DNA of 64,000 nucleotides, taken from contig CANMRM010000007.1 of the NCBI GenBank assembly GCA_947500295.1, positions 1 through 64,000 on the forward strand, in the 5' to 3' direction. The position numbers were made by a program, and so were the translations under genes. This document shows positions 18,553 to 26,273 of this stretch, one piece after another. The stretch is from an uncultured Kordiimonas sp. (GTDB lineage Bacteria > Pseudomonadota > Alphaproteobacteria > Sphingomonadales > Kordiimonadaceae). A model generated the notes under the pieces. It worked only from the letters and a program-made list of their open reading frames with translations, searched no databases and was not told where the DNA came from. Within the stretch, counting starts at the first letter, position 1. Each line of letters begins with the position of its first letter.

Positions 18553-18581
18553 TCAACAATAAGCCTGCAGGCAGTACGACA

Positions 18582-18836
18582 GTGAACGCTAAAGCGAAAA
18601 AAATTATGCCAGCCAGCCGAATTGGCAGATTGGTGGTGGGTGTCCTTCTGATTATAGGCGGCATTCTCGGCTTCCTGCCTGTGCTTGGTTTCTGGATGAT
18701 TCCACTGGGGTTCATCATCCTGTCAGTCGATTTTCCCTTTATCCGCAAGCGCAGAAGGCGGATCGAGGTTCGACTGGGGCGATGGTGGAAAGAACGCAAA
18801 GATCGCAAGTTGCGCAAAAAGGACGGAAGTTTATGA
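18582..18836 (+). CDS. Small PGPGW-like membrane protein
   Basis: 84 residues: a basic start, then two close hydrophobic segments (LVVGVLLIIGGILGFLP and FWMIPLGFIILSVDFPF), then a very basic tail (RKRRRRIEVRLGRWWKERKDRK). The core GFLPVLGFWMIPLGF resembles small PGPGW-type transmembrane proteins of unknown function. The start is a GTG with a modest upstream AGGCAG; an ATG at 18606 is possible. It overlaps the downstream dehydratase by 4 bases. Confidence 0.7.
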   Translation: MNAKAKKIMPASRIGRLVVGVLLIIGGILGFLPVLGFWMIPLGFIILSVDFPFIRKRRRRIEVRLGRWWKERKDRKLRKKDGSL

Positions 18837-19813
18837 GCCTGGCAATTTCTATCGACGATGTCCGGTCGGCCGCCGAACAGATCAAGGGTGTTGCAGTGCG
18901 TACACCCCTGATCGAGAACATTAGACTGAATGAGCTTGCCGGGGGGCGGGTATTCGTGAAGCCGGAATGTCTGCAACATACCGGTTCCTTCAAGTTCCGC
19001 GGCGCCTACAATCGTTTGTCCAGACTAAGCGAAGAAGAAAAAAAGCGTGGTGTTTTGGCCTTTTCAAGTGGCAACCATGCGCAGGGAGTTGCTCGGGCGG
19101 CCCAGTTGCTGGGGGTATCAGCAACAATTGTTATGCCAGAAGATGCTCCCACGCTGAAACTTGAGGCTACACGCGGCTATGGCGCAGATGTGGTTCTTTA
19201 CGATCGCTATAAAGAAGACCGGGAAGAAGTGGCACACCGTGTTGCGGGCGATAGCGGCGTTATTGTCGTTCCTCCCTACAATGACCCTCATATTATGGCC
19301 GGGCAGGGCACGTCTGCGCTGGAAGCCGCAGAAGACCTGAAAGCCCTGGGGTTGACACCGGATCAGGCGCTTGTTTGTTGTGGCGGTGGTGGATTGGCGT
19401 CGGGTTCCTTTACAGTTTACGGTGATTTGTTTCCGGGCATGCAAGGCTATGCGGTGGAACCTGAAGAGTTTGATGACGTAAAACGTTCGCTCGAGACAGG
19501 TGAAATACAGTCGGTAGACTTCGGTGCGCGTTCGATATGCGATGCCTTGTTAACCCCGAGCCCGGGGGCTCTGACGTTTCCGGTTCTTCAGAAAAACGGC
19601 GTTAAGGGGCTGACAATTTCTGATGATGAAGCCCGTGCAGCCGTAGGGTTTGCTGCTCGGTTTTTGAAACTGATCGCGGAGCCAGGGGGGGCAGCCGCAC
19701 TGGCGGCAGTCCTGGCCGGTAAAATCGAGACTGCTGGCAAAACCACTGTCTGTATCATTTCAGGGGGTAATATTGACCCGGCGCTATTGAGGGATTGTCT
19801 ATCAGACATTTAA
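18833..19813 (+). CDS. PLP-dependent threonine/serine dehydratase-like enzyme
   Basis: 326 residues of the fold-type II family. The PLP lysine is Lys54 in TGSFKFRGAYNRL; FSSGNHAQGVA is the substrate loop; CCGGGGLASG is the phosphate-binding glycine loop; IISGGNID closes the site. Without a C-terminal ACT regulatory domain it resembles catabolic threonine dehydratase or serine racemase rather than biosynthetic IlvA. The likely reaction is Thr to 2-oxobutyrate plus ammonia, or the serine equivalent. The ATG at 18833 overlaps the stop of the preceding gene (ATGA). Confidence 0.88.
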   Translation: MSLAISIDDVRSAAEQIKGVAVRTPLIENIRLNELAGGRVFVKPECLQHTGSFKFRGAYNRLSRLSEEEKKRGVLAFSSGNHAQGVARAAQLLGVSATIVMPEDAPTLKLEATRGYGADVVLYDRYKEDREEVAHRVAGDSGVIVVPPYNDPHIMAGQGTSALEAAEDLKALGLTPDQALVCCGGGGLASGSFTVYGDLFPGMQGYAVEPEEFDDVKRSLETGEIQSVDFGARSICDALLTPSPGALTFPVLQKNGVKGLTISDDEARAAVGFAARFLKLIAEPGGAAALAAVLAGKIETAGKTTVCIISGGNIDPALLRDCLSDI

Positions 19814-19924
19814 AATAAAACCCGGTTTTCGGCATGATTCTATCTTGGCGCATGGCTGCTGTTGCGCTATAGAATCATCAAATTCAGGAACAGGGCCCGA
19901 AGAAAACCAGAGGGGTAGATCGCC

Positions 19925-20041
19925 GTGAGCATGAAAATTGACGATCAGGAAGTCACCTATAATGCGTTTATCAGATACAGCGTACGGTCGCTTATCGCGA
20001 TTATCGTTGTCTTGGCGTTGATGGCACTTTTTGTAGCCTGA
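19925..20041 (+). CDS. aa3-type cytochrome c oxidase subunit IV-like small membrane protein
   Basis: 38 residues from the GTG (36 from the ATG at 19931): a short polar N-terminus (MKIDDQEVTYNAFIRYS) and one transmembrane helix (LIAIIVVLALMALFVA). The pattern E.TY..F...-helix-LMALF matches the bacterial aa3-type cytochrome oxidase subunit IV family, where one helix contacts the oxidase in the inner membrane. AGGGG lies about 10 bases before the GTG. No other oxidase genes are nearby, so it is an orphan. A strong terminator follows. Small size leaves some doubt. Confidence 0.68.
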   Translation: MSMKIDDQEVTYNAFIRYSVRSLIAIIVVLALMALFVA

Positions 20042-20063
20042 TACGAACAACATAGGCTGAATC

Positions 20064-20092
20064 AAAAAAGCGTCCTTGCGGACGCTTTTTTT
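20064..20092 (+). terminator. Rho-independent terminator, probably bidirectional
   Basis: AAAAAAGCGTCC pairs perfectly with GGACGCTTTTTT around TTGC. A and T tracts on the two sides let it stop both the small gene before it and the hspQ gene converging from the right. Confidence 0.92.
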
Positions 20093-20120
20093 GTTGCTGT
20101 TTTCTGTGACCGCCAACAGG

Positions 20121-20465
20121 CTAATGCCGAGGAAAGGCTTTCAACTGGTAACGGCCATCTTTCAGGTCACCGAACAACTCTGGCACCTCAGGGTGGTTGA
20201 TGGGCTCATCCGTAACATCAGGCAGCAAGTTCTGCTGGGAAACATAAGCTTCGTAGCTGGACTCGTCGTTTTCGGCGAACAGGTGGTAAAAAGGCTGGTC
20301 TTTTTCCGGCCTTATTTCCGCAGGAATACTCTGCCACCACTCATCGGAATTGGCGAACTCTGGGTCGACGTCAAAAATTACGCCGCGGAACGGAAAATAC
20401 TTGTGACGAACAACCTGTCCGATATTGAATAGCGGTGATTTTGACACCGTCGTGTTGTAGTTCAT
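20121..20465 (-). CDS. hspQ: HspQ, hemimethylated-DNA-binding/heat-shock protein
   Basis: 114 residues. The YccV/HspQ domain is recognisable: FNIGQVVRHKYFPFRGVIFD, then DEWW...IPAEIRPEKDQPFYHLFAE and YEAYVSQQNLLPD. E. coli HspQ is a small cytoplasmic protein that affects DnaA stability and acts as a specificity enhancer of the Lon protease. GGAG precedes the ATG at good spacing. It stands alone, converging on the terminator at 20064. Confidence 0.93.
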   Translation of the reverse strand: MNYNTTVSKSPLFNIGQVVRHKYFPFRGVIFDVDPEFANSDEWWQSIPAEIRPEKDQPFYHLFAENDESSYEAYVSQQNLLPDVTDEPINHPEVPELFGDLKDGRYQLKAFPRH

Positions 20466-20751
20466 TGGTTACTCCTTACCAACGCGTCAGATAAGCATGT
20501 GCAAACTGATTGTCAATCATTGCTCTCGACATCGTGTTTGCTAACAGATGATCACAGAGTTCTGGCCGATTGACGGCAGCAATGTGGCACCGAATTCGCA
20601 TAGCGAAATCGCAGGCTTAGCGCGGCTTTCGTCGATTTTTCCTGTGCTGGCGGGCGGTTTATTTCTTAAAACCGTCATGTTTTGGCAATCAAATTGACGG
20701 TTTTCGCCTATAGGAAAAGCGGATGATGAGATGGTATTGGAATAAGAAAAA

Positions 20752-20943
20752 ATGAATGATTCGATCAGCCACGAGGGTCTTAAGAGACTTGTAAACCTGG
20801 AACTTTCACGGTTGGGATTAACCGATCCTGTTGAAGCAAGGCGCGTGATGCAGGGCAGGGTTGGTGCGTATGATACCGATGGCAGGGCCATCAGTGCAGG
20901 CATCAACTGCTATTTTTCCCGACACGTGACGAGAGAGCACTAA
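20752..20943 (+). CDS. Possible small protein of unknown function
   Basis: 63 residues beginning MNDSISHEGLKRLVNLE, mixed charge, no signal peptide or membrane helix. The ribosome site is weak (GGAATAAG). Composition looks coding-like, but I recognise no relative. The ~285 bases upstream contain no other gene, only a TTGACG-type hexamer near 20695 that might be a -35 element. A chance frame is a real alternative. Confidence 0.38.
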   Translation: MNDSISHEGLKRLVNLELSRLGLTDPVEARRVMQGRVGAYDTDGRAISAGINCYFSRHVTREH

Positions 20944-20962
20944 GCCTCGTTGCCACCAAGTG

Positions 20963-21184
20963 TTAAGCTTCTGGTTCGAGAAGCCTGTGCAGATGCACAA
21001 CCACATATTTGGTCAGCGCGTCGTCGACATTAGCCTGGCTAACACTGCGCCAGGCGTTTTCCGCTTCAGAGTAGCTACCGTAGATTCCAACAATATCCAC
21101 CTTTGACAGGTCTTTGAAATCCAGAGACTGTGGGTCTTCCACTTGTCCACCAAAAACAAGATGCAGAAGTTGCTTGTCGGCCAT
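20963..21184 (-). CDS. DUF4170 protein
   Basis: 73 residues. The core LLHLVFGGQVEDP...VDIVGIYGSYSEAENAWRS...YVVVHLHRLLEP fits DUF4170, a small cytoplasmic family typical of alphaproteobacteria with unknown function. The ATG follows AGGGA. It diverges from the ACT-domain gene at 21323 across a ~140-base promoter gap. Confidence 0.85.
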   Translation of the reverse strand: MADKQLLHLVFGGQVEDPQSLDFKDLSKVDIVGIYGSYSEAENAWRSVSQANVDDALTKYVVVHLHRLLEPEA

Positions 21185-21322
21185 GGCATTGTTCCCTATT
21201 CAATAAAGGTGGGCGCATTTACCTGCGGGTAGCGCTTTTGAAACTAGTCAAGCGGCGCCTGTGTATCAAATTCGGCACAAAACTCCACCTTTTTCTGCCG
21301 CGTAGCGAGGATTTTCCATCAG

Positions 21323-21856
21323 ATGGCCAAAACTGAAAACTTTCTTGTTTCGATCGTTGGCAAAGATCAGGTCGGTATCGTGTCAGACGTGACGGGGTAT
21401 CTTTTTGATGTGGGTGCCAACATTGCTGACAGTTCATACGCTGTTCTTGGCGAGGGGTTTGAGTTTTCTGCGGTCACAACTTTTGTTGATGGGCCGGCAA
21501 CGGAAGAAATTTCCACGGGACTTGCAGCGCTGGGAGCGCTTGCAGGGGCCCGCATAACCGTCTTGCCTTTTGACTTTGATACGGCCCGGGCGGAAACAGC
21601 CACCATTTCCCATACTGTTGAAATCACGGGTGGGGATCGGCCGGGGTTGATCGCCCGCATCAGTGAGGTCCTGATGGATTACGACGCCAATATTGTCCGG
21701 ATGAGCAGCAAGCGGCATGTCGATGGAGAGGGCGAAGCACATTACCGGACGCGTTTCGCAATATGTGCCGCGCAGGACCGCGTTCAGGCGATGGAAGCAG
21801 CCCTCTACAACACCGCGGGCAGTTTGCGGCTTGAATGCCGGATCGAGACCGTCTGA
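21323..21856 (+). CDS. Tandem ACT-domain protein, GcvR-like
   Basis: 177 residues with two ACT-like units: FLVSIVGKDQVGIVSDVTGYLFD from residue 5 and HTVEITGGDRPGLIARISEVLMD from about 95. Both carry the G..DRPG-type ligand-binding turn. GcvR in E. coli has this layout and represses the glycine-cleavage activator GcvA in the presence of glycine-poor conditions; here no gcv gene is near, so only an amino-acid-sensing role is inferred. It converges with mlaC on a shared hairpin. Confidence 0.82.
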   Translation: MAKTENFLVSIVGKDQVGIVSDVTGYLFDVGANIADSSYAVLGEGFEFSAVTTFVDGPATEEISTGLAALGALAGARITVLPFDFDTARAETATISHTVEITGGDRPGLIARISEVLMDYDANIVRMSSKRHVDGEGEAHYRTRFAICAAQDRVQAMEAALYNTAGSLRLECRIETV

Positions 21857-21861
21857 TACAG

Positions 21862-21890
21862 AAAAGGGCGCCATCTGGCGCCCTGACTTT
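21862..21890. terminator. Bidirectional terminator between convergent genes
   Basis: GGGCGCCA and TGGCGCCC form a strong 8-bp stem with a minimal loop. It is preceded by AAAA (giving TTTT on the minus strand) and followed by a T-rich run on the plus strand, so it serves the ACT-domain gene and the converging mlaC. Confidence 0.75.
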
Positions 21891-21910
21891 CTCTCATTTT
21901 ACCGGAACAG

Positions 21911-22522
21911 CTATTCTGCGTCGTCGGATTGATCTTTCAGCCAATCAATAAGGCCGTCGACGCCGACATCCTTCACCTTTGAAGAAAAGACGTCTCTGTT
22001 GGTAATCATAAGATTGATGCCCTCAAATTCGAGGTTCACAATCTGGAATTCTCCGGATTTTTTGCGCACGCGCCAATCGGCGAGGATGGGCTCACCGTCA
22101 TCGCGTTGCACTTCTGTGCGGACAAACACGTGTCCATTACGGCCAGACGCTGGTTTGGTGCCAATCACTTCAAGTTCGCGAAACCCGATTTGGGTCATAC
22201 GCTTGTCGAACTCGGTAATGATATAGTCGCTCATGGCCTGCATGTAGCGATCGCGCTGTTCCGCGGTGGCGGTGCGATAATGCCTTCCGAGCATACCGCG
22301 AGCGAGCAAGCTGATGTCTGTAGCCTGCTCGAAAATCGCGCGGAACGCTGTTTCGCGCTCCGCTTCCGTAACTTTGCTATCGCTCCATACAGCGATGGTT
22401 TCACTCGCTAAACCTTCGATGAATTCGATGGCGCCACGTGTGTCATCGACAGCTTTGTCCTGGGCAACGGCAGGCATAGCCGCCACCCAGAGAACTGCGA
22501 GAAATGATGCTATTTTTTTCAT
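21911..22522 (-). CDS. mlaC: MlaC/Ttg2D-family periplasmic phospholipid-binding protein
   Basis: 203 residues with a signal peptide cut after AVAQ. The mature protein shows the MlaC pattern: FRAIFEQATDISLLARGMLGRHYRTATAEQ, then a beta-rich half with VNLEFEGINLMITNRDVF. MlaC shuttles phospholipids between the outer and inner membranes. No mlaDEF or mlaA is adjacent, which is common in alphaproteobacteria. It lies 42 bases downstream of the cytochrome c gene on the same strand, so the two are probably co-transcribed. Confidence 0.88.
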   Translation of the reverse strand: MKKIASFLAVLWVAAMPAVAQDKAVDDTRGAIEFIEGLASETIAVWSDSKVTEAERETAFRAIFEQATDISLLARGMLGRHYRTATAEQRDRYMQAMSDYIITEFDKRMTQIGFRELEVIGTKPASGRNGHVFVRTEVQRDDGEPILADWRVRKKSGEFQIVNLEFEGINLMITNRDVFSSKVKDVGVDGLIDWLKDQSDDAE

Positions 22523-22564
22523 TGTTGTCCTCTAGTCGCTGTCGTGGGCCGATATCTGGCCTTC

Positions 22565-22996
22565 TTATTCGGCAGCTTCAACTGTTGAATCCCGCAAATA
22601 GGCCATCAGGTCTTTGCGGTCTTGTTCTTTACGAAGACCGGCAAAGGCCATTTTGTTGCCAGGCAGGAAAGTTCGGGGTTGAGCCAGCCAGTCATTCAAA
22701 TTCTGTTCAGTCCAAACAAAATCTGCTTCCGCAAGGGCTTTTGAATACTTGAATCCCTCACGACCACCGGCTTGCCGGCCAAACAGGTTATCCAGATTAG
22801 GGCCAATCCGACGCCGCGCGGTCGCAGTCAGATTATGACAGGCTTTGCACCGGTTGAACAAGCGCTGTCCTTTGGTCGCATCGCCTTGCGAGGAAATGCT
22901 GGTGTCTGACGGATCGGCGTTAGCTGCAGGAATGGCAAAAAGGGCAGGGGCCGCCGCCATTGCCACATATACAGCTGTCTTAGCAATAAACTTCAT
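22565..22996 (-). CDS. Periplasmic class I c-type cytochrome
   Basis: 143 residues: signal peptide (cut after ANA), then one heme motif, CKACH, and a downstream Met ligand in LPGNKMAFAGL. The spacing and the segment RRRIGPNLDNLFGRQAG match cytochrome c2/c-552-type electron carriers, which pass electrons to terminal oxidases or other periplasmic partners. The frame opens earlier (23125), but the ATG at 22996 has GGAG upstream and starts the signal peptide. Confidence 0.92.
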   Translation of the reverse strand: MKFIAKTAVYVAMAAAPALFAIPAANADPSDTSISSQGDATKGQRLFNRCKACHNLTATARRRIGPNLDNLFGRQAGGREGFKYSKALAEADFVWTEQNLNDWLAQPRTFLPGNKMAFAGLRKEQDRKDLMAYLRDSTVEAAE

Positions 22997-23165
22997 CAAT
23001 CGCTCCACATATATTCCATTCACACCCGGCGTTTGCCGGCATAGTGGGTTCAGCAGTCTGAACCGTCGCTGAACATAATGGCACTGACCAGTGTGGTCGA
23101 CGGTGCATTCGGTCGCAGCTGGCATTGGTTAGCGCGCCGGTGTCCCGGCGCACCATGATCTATCT

Positions 23166-24734
23166 CTAGCTTTGCCCTTTTACGTACGGTTTTATCTCTC
23201 CGGATTTTATCCTGGTGAAATAGTCGTCAAGCATGGCCCGGACCTCTTTGCGCAGCAGGAAGAGGCCAAGAATGTTCGGGAAACCAATTGCCAACAACAG
23301 TGCATCTGCCATGTCCATCACTGGTGCCAGCGACATTGCCGACCCGACAATGAGGACAAGCAAATATGACACCTTGAAGGCGAAGTCTGCGTTTTTGTTA
23401 TTACCGAACAACCACAGGAACGAGCGCTGGCCGTAGTAGAACCAGGTTATCGATGTCGAGAAGGCGAACATCACGACAGCAACCGTCAGAATATATGGGA
23501 ACCAGTCTATCACCGTCGCAAATGCTTTGGACGTCAGGGCGATACCTGCCAGGGTTCCGGAGGCTGTCGGGTCAACAGACCCTGTCAAAATGATAACCAG
23601 CGCAGTGATCGTACAGATTACCACGGTGTCAATGAAGGGCTCAAGCAACGCAACCAGTCCCTCGGAGACAGGTTCCTTTGTTTTTGCCGCGGAGTGCGCG
23701 ATCGAAGCAGACCCCAGCCCGGCCTCGTTCGAGAATGTGGCGCGGCGCAGACCCTGGATCAGAACACCGATGATACCGCCTGCTGCACCTTCTCCGGTGA
23801 AGGCTCCGGCGAAGATCTGCCCAAATGCAGCGGGAACGTCACCAATGTGACCGAAGATCACGAACATTGATGCTGTTACGTAGGTGACCGCCATGATGGG
23901 GACCAGAAACTCGGTAACATGGGTGATTTGGCGAATACCGCCAATAATTACGAGCCCAACTGCCATGGCAAAGACAATGCCGAACAGCCAAGGCCGACCA
24001 AAGAACAGGCTGCTTTCGCCGCCGGTCAGCGCCGCCAGTTCATTGGTGAACTGGATCGAAGATTGGTTCACCTGGAACATTGCGCCGGCACCGTATGCGC
24101 CGCCGATGATGAAGACAGCCGCAATAACAGCAAGAATTTTGCCCAGGCCCGGGAAGCCCTGATTGGCCAGGCCTTTGGTCAGGTAATACATGGGGCCGCC
24201 CGAAACAACGCCGTGTTCATCGATTTCGCGGTATTTTACACCGAGCGTACATTCAACAAATTTGGACGTCATGCCAAACAGACCGGCAAGGATCATCCAG
24301 AAGGTTGCGCCCGGGCCGCCAACAGAAATGGCAATGGCAACACCGGCGATATTGCCGAGCCCCACTGTCCCGGAAACCGCGGCTGTCAGAGCCTGGAAGT
24401 GAGTTACCTCGCCCGGATCTGTTGGATCATCATAAGTTCCTTTGACGATGCGGATCGATTGGCCGAATCCCCGAATGTTAGGGAAACCCATGTAAAAGCT
24501 GAAGAATATACCGCCGCCAAGAAGCCAGAGCACAATGAACGGAATAGGTGGTAAGGCGCCGATAACATCTTGCAAGGTAAAGAAAATAATTCCCGATACA
24601 AACTCGCTAACCGGTCCCATAAACGCGTTGACGGCTTCAACAAACGTGCCGTCATTGTCCTGGGCCAATGCCCCCGGTGCCGCAATACTGGCAGCTACGC
24701 CGGCAAGTGCAAAAAGTGCCAACAGGCGTTTCAT
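23166..24734 (-). CDS. Sodium:alanine symporter (AGCS family)
   Basis: 522 residues with about ten transmembrane helices. Family landmarks include SGTVGLGNIAGVAIAISVGG, GPGATFWMILAGLFGMTSKF, GGPMYYL and RATFSNEAGLGSASIAHSAAK. It imports alanine or glycine with sodium, which fits a marine lifestyle. The N-terminus has a signal-like segment ending in GALAQ before the first core helix, as in some marine relatives. The start at 24734 follows a G-rich ribosome site; the frame opens earlier at 24827. Confidence 0.93.
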   Translation of the reverse strand: MKRLLALFALAGVAASIAAPGALAQDNDGTFVEAVNAFMGPVSEFVSGIIFFTLQDVIGALPPIPFIVLWLLGGGIFFSFYMGFPNIRGFGQSIRIVKGTYDDPTDPGEVTHFQALTAAVSGTVGLGNIAGVAIAISVGGPGATFWMILAGLFGMTSKFVECTLGVKYREIDEHGVVSGGPMYYLTKGLANQGFPGLGKILAVIAAVFIIGGAYGAGAMFQVNQSSIQFTNELAALTGGESSLFFGRPWLFGIVFAMAVGLVIIGGIRQITHVTEFLVPIMAVTYVTASMFVIFGHIGDVPAAFGQIFAGAFTGEGAAGGIIGVLIQGLRRATFSNEAGLGSASIAHSAAKTKEPVSEGLVALLEPFIDTVVICTITALVIILTGSVDPTASGTLAGIALTSKAFATVIDWFPYILTVAVVMFAFSTSITWFYYGQRSFLWLFGNNKNADFAFKVSYLLVLIVGSAMSLAPVMDMADALLLAIGFPNILGLFLLRKEVRAMLDDYFTRIKSGEIKPYVKGQS

Positions 24735-24990
24735 ACATAGTCCCCCTTCAATAGGATACTCTCTGAGCGGTCTTTCACGTCGCCACTCTATAAATCCTGA
24801 GCGCGGCCTAGGCCCGCCACTGCTCAAAGTTGTCCGGCATGCTAGCCGCTATGGGCCATAGGCTCAATGGAAAGATGGCCTTGGTCAAAAAAGGGTGATG
24901 TTCTTTGAATTCTGACATTCACCTGTGCTGGAGAAGCCGGTATTTCCTGAGGATAATTCCATGAGGCCAAGGTAAAACTTTAATAAGCTT

Positions 24991-25006
24991 TTAACGGGCA
25001 GTTAAC
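24991..25006. promoter_or_regulatory. Consensus CtrA box upstream of the DUF2336 gene
   Basis: TTAA-CGGGCAG-TTAAC is an exact match to the full CtrA recognition sequence TTAA-N7-TTAAC used in the alphaproteobacterial cell-cycle circuit. It lies 83 bases before the GTG of the DUF2336 gene, in a ~350-base region with no other gene. Confidence 0.6.
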
Positions 25007-25088
25007 TTGTTTCGCCTACCGTTACTCCAGCGCTTTGGCATCTGCATCAAAGCACGTCTGAAATTCGTAACTCTAGGGGATTCCCACC

Positions 25089-26216
25089 GTGTCAGATGAT
25101 ACAACCCTCTCCAGTGCTGATGTAGCCAAACTCCTGCAGGATCCTAACAGCGAAAACCGGGCAACTGCCGCCGAAAAGGTCGCAGGCACCTTTTCGGGTG
25201 ATTCTCTGAGCGACGCCGAGCGTGCCATCGCTGAAGATATTTTCCGGGCCATGGTTAAAGATGCGGCTGTGCGCGTGCGTGAGGCGCTTTCAGATAGCCT
25301 CAAGGACAACCCCATGGTGCCGCACGATGTTGCAACGGCGCTCGCCAAGGATGTGGAAAGCGTGGCGATGCCGATGATTGAATCGTCGTCGGTACTGACG
25401 GATGAAGACCTGGTAGAAATTGTAAGCACCCGCAGCGTCGATGTTCAAAAGGCTGTGGCCGGGCGGGCGACCGTGTCTGAACGGGTTGCGGATGCACTTG
25501 TTGATACGGAAGATGAAGACGTGGTTGCCGCATTGGTCGAGAATGCGGGTGCGCGTATGAATGAAGGTACGTTCGACCGGGTGCTGGACCAGTTCGGCGA
25601 CAGCGAAAAAGTAAATGCCCCCATGGCCCGCCGCGAAGACCTGCCTGTTGGCGTTTCAGAGCGGTTGGTGACGCTCGTTTCCGAACAGTTGCGTGACCAC
25701 ATCATGACCAACCATGAGATTTCACCAACAACAGCGGCAGACCTTTTGCTTGAAAGTCGTGAAAAGGCGACTGTTTCATTGGTTGAAGGCGGAAATCAGC
25801 GCACGGTTCAGGAACTGGTCGACCAGCTTGCTGAAAATGGAAGGCTGACGCCCACCCTGATGCTGCGGGCCCTGTGCATGGGTGACACAACTTTCTTTGA
25901 GGTGGCGCTTGCCAAAAAAGCCGACATCCCCGTTCTTAACGCCTATAAACTGGTGCATGACGGCGGTGACCTTGGCCTGAAGCGCTTGTTTGAAGTCACA
26001 GATATGCCACCGCAATTCCTGGCGATGGCGCGTGCGGCCCTGGATGTTTCCACGGAAATGGTGGAAACCGGCGGCGATGATCGCGACATGTATAAAAAAC
26101 TGATGATTGAACGCGTGTTAACCCAGGTCGAGGATGAAATTGATACCGAAAATCTGGATTATCTGATTGGCAAACTGGGTTCCGTGCATAATGGCGGACC
26201 ATCCGCAGCTCAGTAA
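25089..26216 (+). CDS. DUF2336 repeat protein
   Basis: 375 residues, acidic and almost entirely helical, with HEAT-like alternation (DVAKLLQDPNSENRATAAEKV, VREALSDSLKDNPMVP, PVGVSERLVTLVSEQLRD). This matches DUF2336, found mostly in alphaproteobacteria and of unknown biochemical function. No signal peptide, so cytoplasmic. The start is GTG with AGGGG nine bases upstream. A perfect CtrA box lies in the leader, suggesting cell-cycle or motility-linked expression. A strong terminator follows. Confidence 0.87.
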   Translation: MSDDTTLSSADVAKLLQDPNSENRATAAEKVAGTFSGDSLSDAERAIAEDIFRAMVKDAAVRVREALSDSLKDNPMVPHDVATALAKDVESVAMPMIESSSVLTDEDLVEIVSTRSVDVQKAVAGRATVSERVADALVDTEDEDVVAALVENAGARMNEGTFDRVLDQFGDSEKVNAPMARREDLPVGVSERLVTLVSEQLRDHIMTNHEISPTTAADLLLESREKATVSLVEGGNQRTVQELVDQLAENGRLTPTLMLRALCMGDTTFFEVALAKKADIPVLNAYKLVHDGGDLGLKRLFEVTDMPPQFLAMARAALDVSTEMVETGGDDRDMYKKLMIERVLTQVEDEIDTENLDYLIGKLGSVHNGGPSAAQ

Positions 26217-26245
26217 CCCGTTTTTGACAAATTGATTATACAGGG

Positions 26246-26271
26246 AAGCCCGGGCAGCCGGGCTTTTTTTG
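26246..26271 (+). terminator. Rho-independent terminator
   Basis: AAGCCCGG pairs with CCGGGCTT around GCAG and runs into seven Ts, 30 bases after the DUF2336 stop. Confidence 0.93.
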
Positions 26272-26273
26272 TT

